In this document: piece by piece, positions 5,717 through 13,006 of the stretch
How positions within the stretch are numbered: the stretch's first letter is position 1
Layout: every line of letters starts with the position of its first letter
Assembly: GCA_041689995.1 (NCBI GenBank)
Contig: JBDNFD010000148.1
Location: 1 to 13,006, forward strand
Source: DASSWG01 sp041689995
GTDB lineage: Bacteria > Bacteroidota > Bacteroidia > Flavobacteriales > Flavobacteriaceae
Direction of reading: 5' to 3'
Length of the DNA stretch: 13,006 bases
The notes under the pieces: model-generated
Told to the model about the DNA's origin: nothing
Database searches by the model: none
Seen by the model: the letters and a program-made list of their open reading frames with translations, nothing else
Position numbers and translations under genes: made by a program

Positions 5717-5776
5717 GCGGCGTCAGACCAATATCTTCGTAGCTAATTAGCAATTGGAGCATAACATGCGGCGTCA
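5717..5776 (+). repeat. Short direct repeat GCGGCGTCA with palindrome between
   Basis: GCGGCGTCA occurs at 5717-5725 and again at 5768-5776, 51 bases apart, in an otherwise AT-rich gap. Between them lies the perfect 10-base palindrome GCTAATTAGC (5742-5751). The flanks of the two copies do not match. The GC-rich boxes stand out in composition, but I cannot assign a function. Confidence 0.4.
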
Positions 5777-5886
5777 TTCCTAATATATTCTCAGTTCATA
5801 TAACCAATCTTTTTAAGCTTCGGAATTTTTCTATTCGTAAATGGAAACCTCATTTCAATAAAGGCTCTAAAAACCATTTATCTTCC

Positions 5887-5894
5887 TATTTTTG
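5887..5894 (+). promoter_or_regulatory. Promoter -7 box for aspS
   Basis: TATTTTTG fits TAnnTTTG and is followed by CA, as at the rplM and pyrH boxes. It lies 25 bases before the aspS ATG. No convincing TTG is present at the -33 position. Confidence 0.5.
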
Positions 5895-5919
5895 CAATTC
5901 CAAATTTTGAAAAGAAATC

Positions 5920-7677
5920 ATGTACAGAAGCCATACTAACGGGGAATTACGCAGTTCACATATTGGGCAAGAAGTCATTCTTTCAGGTTGGGTGCAAAAA
6001 ACCCGCGATAAAGGATTTATGATCTGGATCGATTTGCGCGACCGTTATGGGGTCACCCAATTGATACTGGATGAAAAGCGCACTCCAAAAGAGGTTTTTG
6101 AAAAAGCGAAAAGTCTGGGTCGTGAATTTGTGATTCAGACGAAAGGAACCGTCATCGAACGAGAATCCAAAAACAAGCATATTCCCACGGGTGAAATTGA
6201 AATCTTGGTTTCGGAACTGGAAATTCTAAACGAATCCATCACTCCACCTTTTACCATCGAAAACGAAACCGACGGTGGCGAAGATTTACGCATGAAATAC
6301 CGCTATTTGGATATTCGTCGAAATCCGGTGAAGGAAAAACTGATTTTTCGACATAAAATTAGTCTGGAAGTCCGAAAATATCTTTCCGACAAAGACTTTA
6401 TTGAAGTGGAAACCCCTTATTTGATAAAATCCACACCCGAAGGCGCACGCGATTTTGTGGTGCCAAGCCGCAGGAACGAAGGTCAATTTTACGCTCTGCC
6501 CCAATCGCCACAAACCTTCAAACAATTACTGATGGTCGGCGGAATGGATAAATATTTTCAAATCGTAAAATGTTTTCGTGACGAGGATTTACGCGCCGAC
6601 CGCCAACCCGAATTCACACAAATTGACTGTGAAATGACCTTCGTGGAGCAGGAAGATATTTTGGACATGTTTGAGGGATTGACCAAACATCTTTTGAAAG
6701 AAATCAACGGTGTGGAAATCGAAAAATTTCCCCGAATGACCTACAATGAGGCGATGAATCGCTATGGCAGTGACAAACCCGATATTCGTTTTGGAATGGA
6801 GTTCGGCGAATTGAACGAAGTTGCCAAACACAAAGATTTCATAATTTTCAACCAATCAGAATTGGTGGTGGGAATTGCCGTTCCCGGTGGAGCAAGTTAC
6901 ACCAGAAAAGAAATTGATCAACTGATCGACTGGGTGAAACGACCACAAATTGGAGCGCTGGGAATGGTTTATGTAAAATATAATCTTGATGGAAGTTTCA
7001 AATCTTCCGTTAATAAATTTTACGATGAATCCGATTTTGTGAATTGGGCGGAAAAAACGAATGCCAAGCCCGGCGATTTGATCTGCGTGCTTTCCGGGGA
7101 AAATAATAAAACCAGAATCCAACTTGGTGCATTGCGCATGGAGCTCGCCGAACGTTTGGGGCTAAGGAACCCAAAAGAATTCGCACCACTTTGGGTCACC
7201 GATTTTCCTTTGTTGGAATGGGATGAAGAAACGCAACGCTTTCACGCGATGCACCACCCTTTCACCGCACCAAAAGCTGGCCAAATGGATTTATTGATCA
7301 CCGAGCCGGCGGCGGTTAAGGCAAATGCGTATGATTTGGTCTTGAATGGTAATGAAATAGGCGGCGGCTCCATCCGAATTCACGATCGGAATCTGCAAGC
7401 AAAAATGTTTCAATTCCTTGGGTTTTCTGAAAATGAAGCCAAAGCACAATTCGGGTTTTTGATGGATGCTTTTCAGTATGGTGCGCCTCCTCATGGCGGA
7501 ATTGCCTTTGGTTTGGACCGACTGACCGCGATTTTGGGCGGGGAAGAAACAATTCGTGATTTTATCGCTTTTCCAAAAAACAACGCCGGACGCGATGTGA
7601 TGATCGATGCTCCCGCGTTTTTGGATGAAAAACAATTAAAAGAATTACATTTGCAACTTAGTTTCAAGAAAAAGTAA
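5920..7677 (+). CDS. aspS: Aspartyl-tRNA synthetase
   Basis: AspRS charges tRNA-Asp with aspartate. The 585-residue product has the full bacterial-type layout. An N-terminal OB-fold anticodon-binding domain covers about residues 1-105, with GWVQKTRD and IDLRDR. The class II catalytic core follows, with TPEGARDFVVPSR at 172-184 and ALPQSPQTFKQLLM at 192-205. Motif 2 is FRDED at 219-223 with RQPEFTQID at 228-236. The bacterial insertion domain lies at about 280-400, and motif 3 has GLDRL at 531-535. Position 31, where non-discriminating enzymes of the Pseudomonas type carry histidine, is lysine here, so charging of tRNA-Asn is not suggested, though this is weak evidence. A -7 box lies just upstream. 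The clc gene follows 33 bases after the stop. Confidence 0.97.
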   Translation: MYRSHTNGELRSSHIGQEVILSGWVQKTRDKGFMIWIDLRDRYGVTQLILDEKRTPKEVFEKAKSLGREFVIQTKGTVIERESKNKHIPTGEIEILVSELEILNESITPPFTIENETDGGEDLRMKYRYLDIRRNPVKEKLIFRHKISLEVRKYLSDKDFIEVETPYLIKSTPEGARDFVVPSRRNEGQFYALPQSPQTFKQLLMVGGMDKYFQIVKCFRDEDLRADRQPEFTQIDCEMTFVEQEDILDMFEGLTKHLLKEINGVEIEKFPRMTYNEAMNRYGSDKPDIRFGMEFGELNEVAKHKDFIIFNQSELVVGIAVPGGASYTRKEIDQLIDWVKRPQIGALGMVYVKYNLDGSFKSSVNKFYDESDFVNWAEKTNAKPGDLICVLSGENNKTRIQLGALRMELAERLGLRNPKEFAPLWVTDFPLLEWDEETQRFHAMHHPFTAPKAGQMDLLITEPAAVKANAYDLVLNGNEIGGGSIRIHDRNLQAKMFQFLGFSENEAKAQFGFLMDAFQYGAPPHGGIAFGLDRLTAILGGEETIRDFIAFPKNNAGRDVMIDAPAFLDEKQLKELHLQLSFKKK

Positions 7678-7710
7678 CCTCTCTTTTTAAAATATCCTAA
7701 AAGCTATTTT

Positions 7711-9477
7711 ATGCAACAAAAAAAAACAGCTTTTACAAGGTTTTTACTTTGGAGGTATAAATATCTCTCCGATAAAAATTTTCTGTATATCCTGAGTGTT
7801 TTGGTGGGTTTATTGGCCGGGTTGACCACCGTAATCCTAAAAAACCTAACGCATTTTATCGCCAAATTGCTTGAAAGTGGGGAAACACAACACTATCTTT
7901 TCTATTTTATTTTTCCTTTTATTGGCCTGCTGCTGGTGGTCATTGTGAAAAAATACATTTTGCACGAAGATGTTTCCCATGGAATACCAATGGCGCTCCA
8001 TGCCATTTCACAAAAAAGCGGAAAAATGGCGCGCAAAGATATGATCAGTTCATTATTGACCGCGCCACTGACCGTCGGTTTTGGTGGATCGGTGGGGTTG
8101 GAAGGACCTTCCGTGGCGACAGGGGCTTCCGTGGGCTCCAACATTGCACAATTATTTCATGTAAAACCACAAACGCGAAAACTCTTGTTAACTTGCGCGG
8201 CGGCGGCTTCTTTATCCGCAATTTTTAAAGCGCCCATCGCGGCCATTTTGTTCGCCATTGAAGTCTTCAGTTTAGATTTGACCCTGATTTCATTATTACC
8301 CCTGTTATTGGCATCCATCACCGCCGTTATAACTCGCATTTTCTTTATTGGTGAACAATATTTGGTGCCCGTCTCGGGATTTGAATTATTCAACATGGGG
8401 AATATTTTGTTCTATGCTGCTCTTGGAATCCTCTCCGCCTTGATTTCCATCTATTTTACCAAAGTCTATTTTATCTCTGAAAATTATTTTGCCTCCATAA
8501 AAAATGATTACCTAAAAATCACCATCGCAGGAATTATTTTAGGCGGATTGATCTTTATTGTTCCGCCGCTTTATGGGGAAGGTTTTTCTTTTATGAACAA
8601 CCTTGTGACCCAAAATTATTCCATTGCATTCCATGATTTTTTATTTCACGAATGGGTTTCAAGTCCGTGGACAATTATCGCACTTCTTTTGGGTCTCATG
8701 TTGCTTAAACCAATTGCCACGGCCATCACTTTGAGTAGCGGCGGAGTTGGTGGAATTTTTGCCCCTTCCCTATTTCTTGGTGCTGCCACCGGAAGTTTTT
8801 TTGTCAATTTCTTCAATCAATTTGGTGCAAACTTACCCACTGCGAATTTTACGATGATCGGGATGGCAGGGGTTTTGGCCGCCGTTTTGCAAGCTCCTTT
8901 GACCGCCATATTTTTAATTGCTGAAATTACTGGCGGGTATGAACTTTTCATTCCTCTTATGATCACGGTTTCGATTTCTTTTTTGATTGGGAAAGCCAGC
9001 TTGAAATACACGATTTACACCAAAGAATTGATCGAAAAAAACGAATTGATCACGCACGACAAAGATCGAGCAGTACTGATGATGCTGCAATTAGACCGTA
9101 TGGTAGAACAAAATTTCATTCCCTTAAAGCCAGAAATGACCCTAAAGGAAATGCTGCACGGTGCCGTGATGAAATCCAAAAGAAACTTGTTCCCCGTAAC
9201 GGATTCAGAAAATAAATTGGTGGGTATTATTACACTGGATGACATACGGGAAATTATGTTCGACACTTCGCTGCAAAATTCGGTTTTGGTGAAATTCTTA
9301 ATGCACGAGCCGCCTGACTTTATTGATTTTGAAGAAGATAGGATGCAACGCGTGATGGACAAATTTCAGAATACCGGAGCATGGAATTTGCCAGTGATCA
9401 AAGATGGAAAATATTACGGGTTTATTTCAAAATCAAAATTATTGACGGCTTATAGGCAAGAGTTGAAAAATTATTGA
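7711..9477 (+). CDS. CLC-family chloride channel/transporter with CBS pair
   Basis: This 588-residue inner-membrane protein is a CLC anion channel or antiporter. Helices fill about residues 25-430. The anion-pathway motifs are SHGIP at 89-93, GSVGLEGPSV at 126-135 with the gating glutamate at 131, and GGIFAPSLF at 348-356; Tyr433 probably matches the pore tyrosine. A cytoplasmic pair of CBS domains covers about 464-520 and 526-582. In the segment FAIEVFS (181-187), valine 185 takes the place of the internal proton glutamate (E203) of the E. coli antiporter; the same position is valine in animal CLC channels. The gene lies 33 bases after aspS with no promoter box in between and 20 bases before the amidohydrolase, so co-transcription is likely. 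The ATG at 7711 gives a sensible cytoplasmic N-terminus. Confidence 0.93.
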   Translation: MQQKKTAFTRFLLWRYKYLSDKNFLYILSVLVGLLAGLTTVILKNLTHFIAKLLESGETQHYLFYFIFPFIGLLLVVIVKKYILHEDVSHGIPMALHAISQKSGKMARKDMISSLLTAPLTVGFGGSVGLEGPSVATGASVGSNIAQLFHVKPQTRKLLLTCAAAASLSAIFKAPIAAILFAIEVFSLDLTLISLLPLLLASITAVITRIFFIGEQYLVPVSGFELFNMGNILFYAALGILSALISIYFTKVYFISENYFASIKNDYLKITIAGIILGGLIFIVPPLYGEGFSFMNNLVTQNYSIAFHDFLFHEWVSSPWTIIALLLGLMLLKPIATAITLSSGGVGGIFAPSLFLGAATGSFFVNFFNQFGANLPTANFTMIGMAGVLAAVLQAPLTAIFLIAEITGGYELFIPLMITVSISFLIGKASLKYTIYTKELIEKNELITHDKDRAVLMMLQLDRMVEQNFIPLKPEMTLKEMLHGAVMKSKRNLFPVTDSENKLVGIITLDDIREIMFDTSLQNSVLVKFLMHEPPDFIDFEEDRMQRVMDKFQNTGAWNLPVIKDGKYYGFISKSKLLTAYRQELKNY

Positions 9478-9497
9478 CGTTTATAACTATTAATCTT

Positions 9498-11132
9498 ATG
9501 AAAACCTTCAGTCTGAAAATATTCCCTATATTTTTGCTTATACTTCTTTTGTCTGGTTGCCACGAAAAGGAATCGGTAGATCTGCTGATTTTTAATGCCG
9601 AAATCTTTACGGTAAATAGTGAATTTTCCATTGCAGAAGCTATGGCCATAAACGATGGAAAGATTGTCGCGACAGGAACTTCCAAAGATATTCAAGAAAG
9701 ATATTCAGCGAAGAATATGTTGGATAACGAAGGAAAAACCATTCTTCCGGGACTTATAGATGCACACGCACATTTTTACGGCCTCGGATTGCAGCAACAC
9801 AAAGTAGATATGAGCGGAACTCAAAACTTTTCGGAGGTAATCCAACGGATTGTAGATTTCCAAAAGAAAAATGACGTTTCCTATATTACCGGCCGTGGTT
9901 GGGATCAAAACGATTGGGAAGTAAAAGAATTTCCAAACAAAAAAGTGTTGGATAGTTTATTCCCCGAAACACCCGTTGCCATCACAAGAATTGATGGCCA
10001 CGCTTTATTGGCAAATCAAAAAGCATTGGATTTGGCCGGAATTACCACCGAAACTCCAATTTCAGGTGGAAAAATTGAAAAAATCGATGGAAAATTGACA
10101 GGTATTTTGATCGATAATGCCATGGAAATGGTTTACAATTCCATTCCAAAACCTTCACGGGAAGAAGCCACCGCAGCCATATTGGAAGCACAGAAAATTT
10201 GTCTTCGTCTAGGATTGACCACTGTAGATGATGCTGGGTTGGATAAAGAAATCATTCAATTAATGGACAGCTTGCAAAAAACCGGCGATCTCAAAATCAG
10301 AATATACGCGATGGCAATTGCCACTCCTGAAAATGTGGATTTCTATCTGAAAAATGGTCCCGTAAAAACCGAGCGGCTTCATGTTTGTTCCTTTAAAATA
10401 TATGCCGATGGCGCACTAGGTTCGCGAGGAGCGGTTTTGAAAGAACCTTATTCAGATATGCCGCATCATTTCGGAACCATGTTGATCGGAATTACGGATT
10501 TTAAAAAGCTGGCCGGGCGCATTCACAAATCAAAATTTCAGGTGAATACCCATGCCATTGGTGATTCGGCAAACGCGGTGGTTTTGCGAACTTACGATAG
10601 CCTTTTGACCAAAAATGAAGATCGGCGCTGGCGTGTGGAACATGCTCAAATTATTGATGAACAAGATTTTCATTATTTCAGCAAAAATATTATCCCATCG
10701 GTGCAACCCACGCATGCGACCAGCGATATGTATTGGGCTGAAGATAGGCTTGGGCCTGAACGCATCAAAAATGCCTATGCATTTCATAAATTATTGGAGC
10801 AAGCAGGAATTGTTGCACTGGGAACCGATTTCCCGGTGGAAAAAGTAAGTCCATTTTTGACATTTTATGCCGCTGTTTCCAGAAAAGATTTAAAAGGTTT
10901 CCCAGCAGAAGGATTTCAACCTGAAAACGGACTAAACAGACAAGAAACGTTAAAAGGAATGACTATTTGGGCCGCTTACGCCAATTTTGAAGAGAATGAA
11001 AAAGGAAGTTTGGAACCTGGAAAATATGCAGATTTTGTGATTTTGGATCAAAATATCATGAATATGGAAGAGTCTAAAATTCCCGAAACCAACGTATTGG
11101 CCACTTATATTTCAGGCAAAAAAGTTCACTGA
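9498..11132 (+). CDS. Lipoprotein amidohydrolase, YtcJ-like
   Basis: The product, 544 residues from the ATG at 9498, is a metal-dependent amidohydrolase of the YtcJ-like group (Amidohydro_3). It starts with a lipoprotein signal, MKTFSLKIF then ILLLSGC, with the lipobox cysteine at residue 21, so it should act outside the cytoplasm. Motifs in order are LIDAHAHF with HxH at 90-92, RIDGHALLAN at 164-173, SFKIYADGALGSRGA at 298-312, NTHAIGD at 350-356, VEHAQII at 380-386, QPTHATSD at 403-410, GTDFPVE at 442-448, and the closing LEPGKYADFVILD typical of the composite beta domain. A longer frame from a TTG at 9474 would overlap the clc stop and spoil the signal peptide, so ATG is preferred. Substrate is unknown; relatives act on N-substituted amides. 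It probably shares a transcript with aspS and clc. Confidence 0.88.
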   Translation: MKTFSLKIFPIFLLILLLSGCHEKESVDLLIFNAEIFTVNSEFSIAEAMAINDGKIVATGTSKDIQERYSAKNMLDNEGKTILPGLIDAHAHFYGLGLQQHKVDMSGTQNFSEVIQRIVDFQKKNDVSYITGRGWDQNDWEVKEFPNKKVLDSLFPETPVAITRIDGHALLANQKALDLAGITTETPISGGKIEKIDGKLTGILIDNAMEMVYNSIPKPSREEATAAILEAQKICLRLGLTTVDDAGLDKEIIQLMDSLQKTGDLKIRIYAMAIATPENVDFYLKNGPVKTERLHVCSFKIYADGALGSRGAVLKEPYSDMPHHFGTMLIGITDFKKLAGRIHKSKFQVNTHAIGDSANAVVLRTYDSLLTKNEDRRWRVEHAQIIDEQDFHYFSKNIIPSVQPTHATSDMYWAEDRLGPERIKNAYAFHKLLEQAGIVALGTDFPVEKVSPFLTFYAAVSRKDLKGFPAEGFQPENGLNRQETLKGMTIWAAYANFEENEKGSLEPGKYADFVILDQNIMNMEESKIPETNVLATYISGKKVH

Positions 11133-11143
11133 TCCGAAATCTT

Positions 11144-12832
11144 TCATTTGACATCCCGCAATTGCAATTGCAAACTCACATTTCCGTTCCATATATTTTC
11201 ATCCACGGAATATACTGCTTCAAAAGGTTTATCTTTTACAAGTTCATATTTCTTTCCTAAATTGAACCCAATTCCCCCTATGTAATCTCTATTCGGCAAT
11301 TGGCGAACGGCACATTTCAAATGAAGACCGTCCGTTCCCACTGGTTTTGCAAAACCGGTATCAGTCAGATTTTTACTATAAAAAACAGGCGACATATTTC
11401 CTGGCCCGAACGGTGCAAATTGTTTTAAAATTCGATAAAATTTTGGTGTGAGATGCTTTAATTCCAATTCCGCATCGATTAAAATTTCGGGTGTCAACAA
11501 CCTTTTGTCGATGCTATTTTGCACTACGTTTTCGAATTTCTGCTTGAAAATTTCATAATTCGCTTCTTCCAAAGTCAATCCCGCAGCATATTTATGTCCA
11601 CCAAATTGTTCAATATGTTCTTTACATGCTTCCAATGCATCATAAATATCAAAATCTTTCACGGACCTTGCGGAAGCAGCCAATTTATTTCCACTTTTGG
11701 TAAAAACCAAGGTCGGGCGATAATAAGTTTCCGTCAGACGGGAAGCCACGATCCCGATCACGCCTTTGTGCCAAGTTTCATGATAAACCACGGTGGTCAT
11801 CCGTTCTTGTTCCCCGGCAGTTTCAATTTGCAACAGCGCTTCTTCGGTAATGGAATGATCGGCTTCCTTGCGATCGATATTGAATTGTTCTATTTCGGCA
11901 GAAAAAATTTTGGCTTGTTCTAAATCCTTTTCCTTCAATAAATTAACGGCATGCAAACCATGTTTCATTCTTCCTGCGGCATTGATTCTGGGAGCAATAA
12001 TAAAAACCACATCGGTGATCGTGAGTTTTTCCTTTTTTACGAATTCAATAATCACTTTGAACCCATTTCTCGGGGAATCGTTGATGACGCGAAGTCCATG
12101 AAATGCCAAAATTCTATTTTCGCCGGTTATAGGAACAATGTCTGCGCCAATGGCCGTGGCAACCAAATCGAGATAAGGAATCAAGGTTTCCATGGATTCC
12201 CCACGTTTGGAACTAATTGCCTGAATGAGTTTAAACCCGACCCCGCAACCGCACAATTCTTTATACGGATATTCGCAATCTTCCCTTTTCGGATCTAAAA
12301 CGGCAATCGCTTTCGGGATTTCATTTCCCGGTCGGTGATGATCGCAAATAATAAAATCGATTCCTTTTTCCGTTGCATACGCTACTTTTTCCACTGCTTT
12401 TATTCCACAATCCAGCGCTATAATCAAACTAATATCGTTATCGGCGGCAAAATCGATTCCTTGGTATGAAATCCCATAACCTTCTTCATAGCGATCGGGA
12501 ACATAGCTGACCACATTCGGATATTCCTTTTCCAAAAAAGAAGACAGCAAGGCCACGCTGGTAGTGCCATCCACATCATAATCGCCATATACCATGATAT
12601 TTTCCCGCGAAGCTATGGCACGTTCGATGCGCGCCACCGCCAGATCCATATCCTTCATTAAAAAAGGATCATGCAAATCGTCCAAAGTCGGACGAAAAAA
12701 CTTTTTGGCTTGCTCAAATGTTTTTATTCCGCGTTGTGCTAAAAGAAATGCGATGGATTTTTCCACCTTCAATTCTTTGCCAAGATGGGAAACAATTTTG
12801 GGATCCGGTTTGGGTTTAAAAGTCCAACGCAT
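11144..12832 (-). CDS. recJ: Single-stranded-DNA-specific exonuclease RecJ
   Basis: RecJ degrades single-stranded DNA 5' to 3' in recombination and repair. The 562-residue product has the DHH phosphoesterase core: YGDYDVDGTTS at residues 82-92, DCG at 141-143, and ICDHHRPGN at 162-170 with the DHH triad at 164-166. RINAAGRM at 282-289 and WHKGVIGIVASRL at 354-366 follow, then the DHHA1 motif GGHKYAAG at 411-418, and finally a C-terminal OB-like domain. Length is typical of bacterial RecJ. The ATG is followed by a normal N-terminus and preceded by AT-rich DNA with no clear -7 box in the remaining 174 bases. The gene converges on the amidohydrolase gene, whose stop lies 11 bases away, with no terminator hairpin between. 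Confidence 0.96.
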   Translation of the reverse strand: MRWTFKPKPDPKIVSHLGKELKVEKSIAFLLAQRGIKTFEQAKKFFRPTLDDLHDPFLMKDMDLAVARIERAIASRENIMVYGDYDVDGTTSVALLSSFLEKEYPNVVSYVPDRYEEGYGISYQGIDFAADNDISLIIALDCGIKAVEKVAYATEKGIDFIICDHHRPGNEIPKAIAVLDPKREDCEYPYKELCGCGVGFKLIQAISSKRGESMETLIPYLDLVATAIGADIVPITGENRILAFHGLRVINDSPRNGFKVIIEFVKKEKLTITDVVFIIAPRINAAGRMKHGLHAVNLLKEKDLEQAKIFSAEIEQFNIDRKEADHSITEEALLQIETAGEQERMTTVVYHETWHKGVIGIVASRLTETYYRPTLVFTKSGNKLAASARSVKDFDIYDALEACKEHIEQFGGHKYAAGLTLEEANYEIFKQKFENVVQNSIDKRLLTPEILIDAELELKHLTPKFYRILKQFAPFGPGNMSPVFYSKNLTDTGFAKPVGTDGLHLKCAVRQLPNRDYIGGIGFNLGKKYELVKDKPFEAVYSVDENIWNGNVSLQLQLRDVK

Positions 12833-13006
12833 TTTAAAAATTTCTTTTTTTAGAGAAGATAAGTTTTTTTGAAAATATATTTTTATTCTTGACCAAGTTA
12901 CACGAAAAGCCTTTTACATTCAAACAATTTTCAATAAATCCACCAAAATTCCTTTTCCACAAAATTTCAATTATTATTGGTCCAGTATTAAGTTTTTATA
13001 GTATAA

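Noticed and set aside
9474..9497. TTG start extending the amidohydrolase by eight residues
   Set aside because: It would overlap the clc stop codon and put residues before a normal lipoprotein signal peptide that begins at the ATG at 9498.
11158..11171. 14-base perfect palindrome GCAATTGCAATTGC
   Set aside because: It lies within the recJ coding end, where it encodes the alternating LQLQL stretch, so protein coding explains it.
12833..13006. Promoter or small gene upstream of recJ
   Set aside because: On the minus strand only a one-mismatch box (12872-12879) is present without a -33 partner, and no open frame of note occurs.

Overview
The window looks like a chromosomal housekeeping segment from a member of the Bacteroidota, most likely the family Flavobacteriaceae. 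This is inferred from protein character, from AT-rich leaders without Shine-Dalgarno sequences ahead of almost every gene, and from several promoters that match the Bacteroidota -7 element TAnnTTTG. There is no rRNA, tRNA, CRISPR array, transposase or phage gene. I did not find a convincing new multi-gene system.

Layout. Positions 1-71 may hold the tail of an upstream gene. A promoter and a leader hairpin precede the ribosomal operon rplM-rpsI (231-1073). A structured 219-bp spacer then leads to rpsB (1293-2225), and a hairpin plus T-run separates rpsB from tsf (2316-3140). A perfect bidirectional terminator at about 3163-3201 closes tsf and also serves a convergent gene for an unrecognised lipoprotein on the minus strand (3252-3884). 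A 461-bp AT-rich gap (3885-4345) carries small repeats and outward-facing promoters. Next come pyrH (4346-5053) and frr (5104-5658); frr has its own promoter overlapping the 3' end of pyrH. A 261-bp gap leads to aspS (5920-7677). It is followed at short spacing by a CLC-family chloride channel/transporter (7711-9477) and an exported lipoprotein amidohydrolase (9498-11132). recJ (11144-12832, minus strand) converges on the amidohydrolase with only 11 bp between stop codons. The last 174 bp are the recJ upstream region; I see no gene and no convincing promoter there.

How the genes work together. rplM, rpsI, rpsB, tsf, frr and aspS all serve translation: ribosomal proteins L13, S9 and S2, elongation factor Ts, ribosome recycling factor and Asp-tRNA synthetase. 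pyrH makes UDP for RNA and DNA precursors, and its pairing with frr downstream of tsf is a widely conserved order. The lipoprotein gene interrupts the usual tsf-pyrH adjacency. recJ is a DNA repair and recombination exonuclease. The CLC protein and amidohydrolase appear to be accessory passengers behind aspS.

Points that repay a second look are the terminator-like elements and alternative hairpins inside the rplM-rpsI-rpsB-tsf cluster, the CLC protein that keeps the gating glutamate but has valine at the proton-glutamate position, the long charged tail of S2, the orphan lipoprotein, and small repeats in the gaps before pyrH and aspS.
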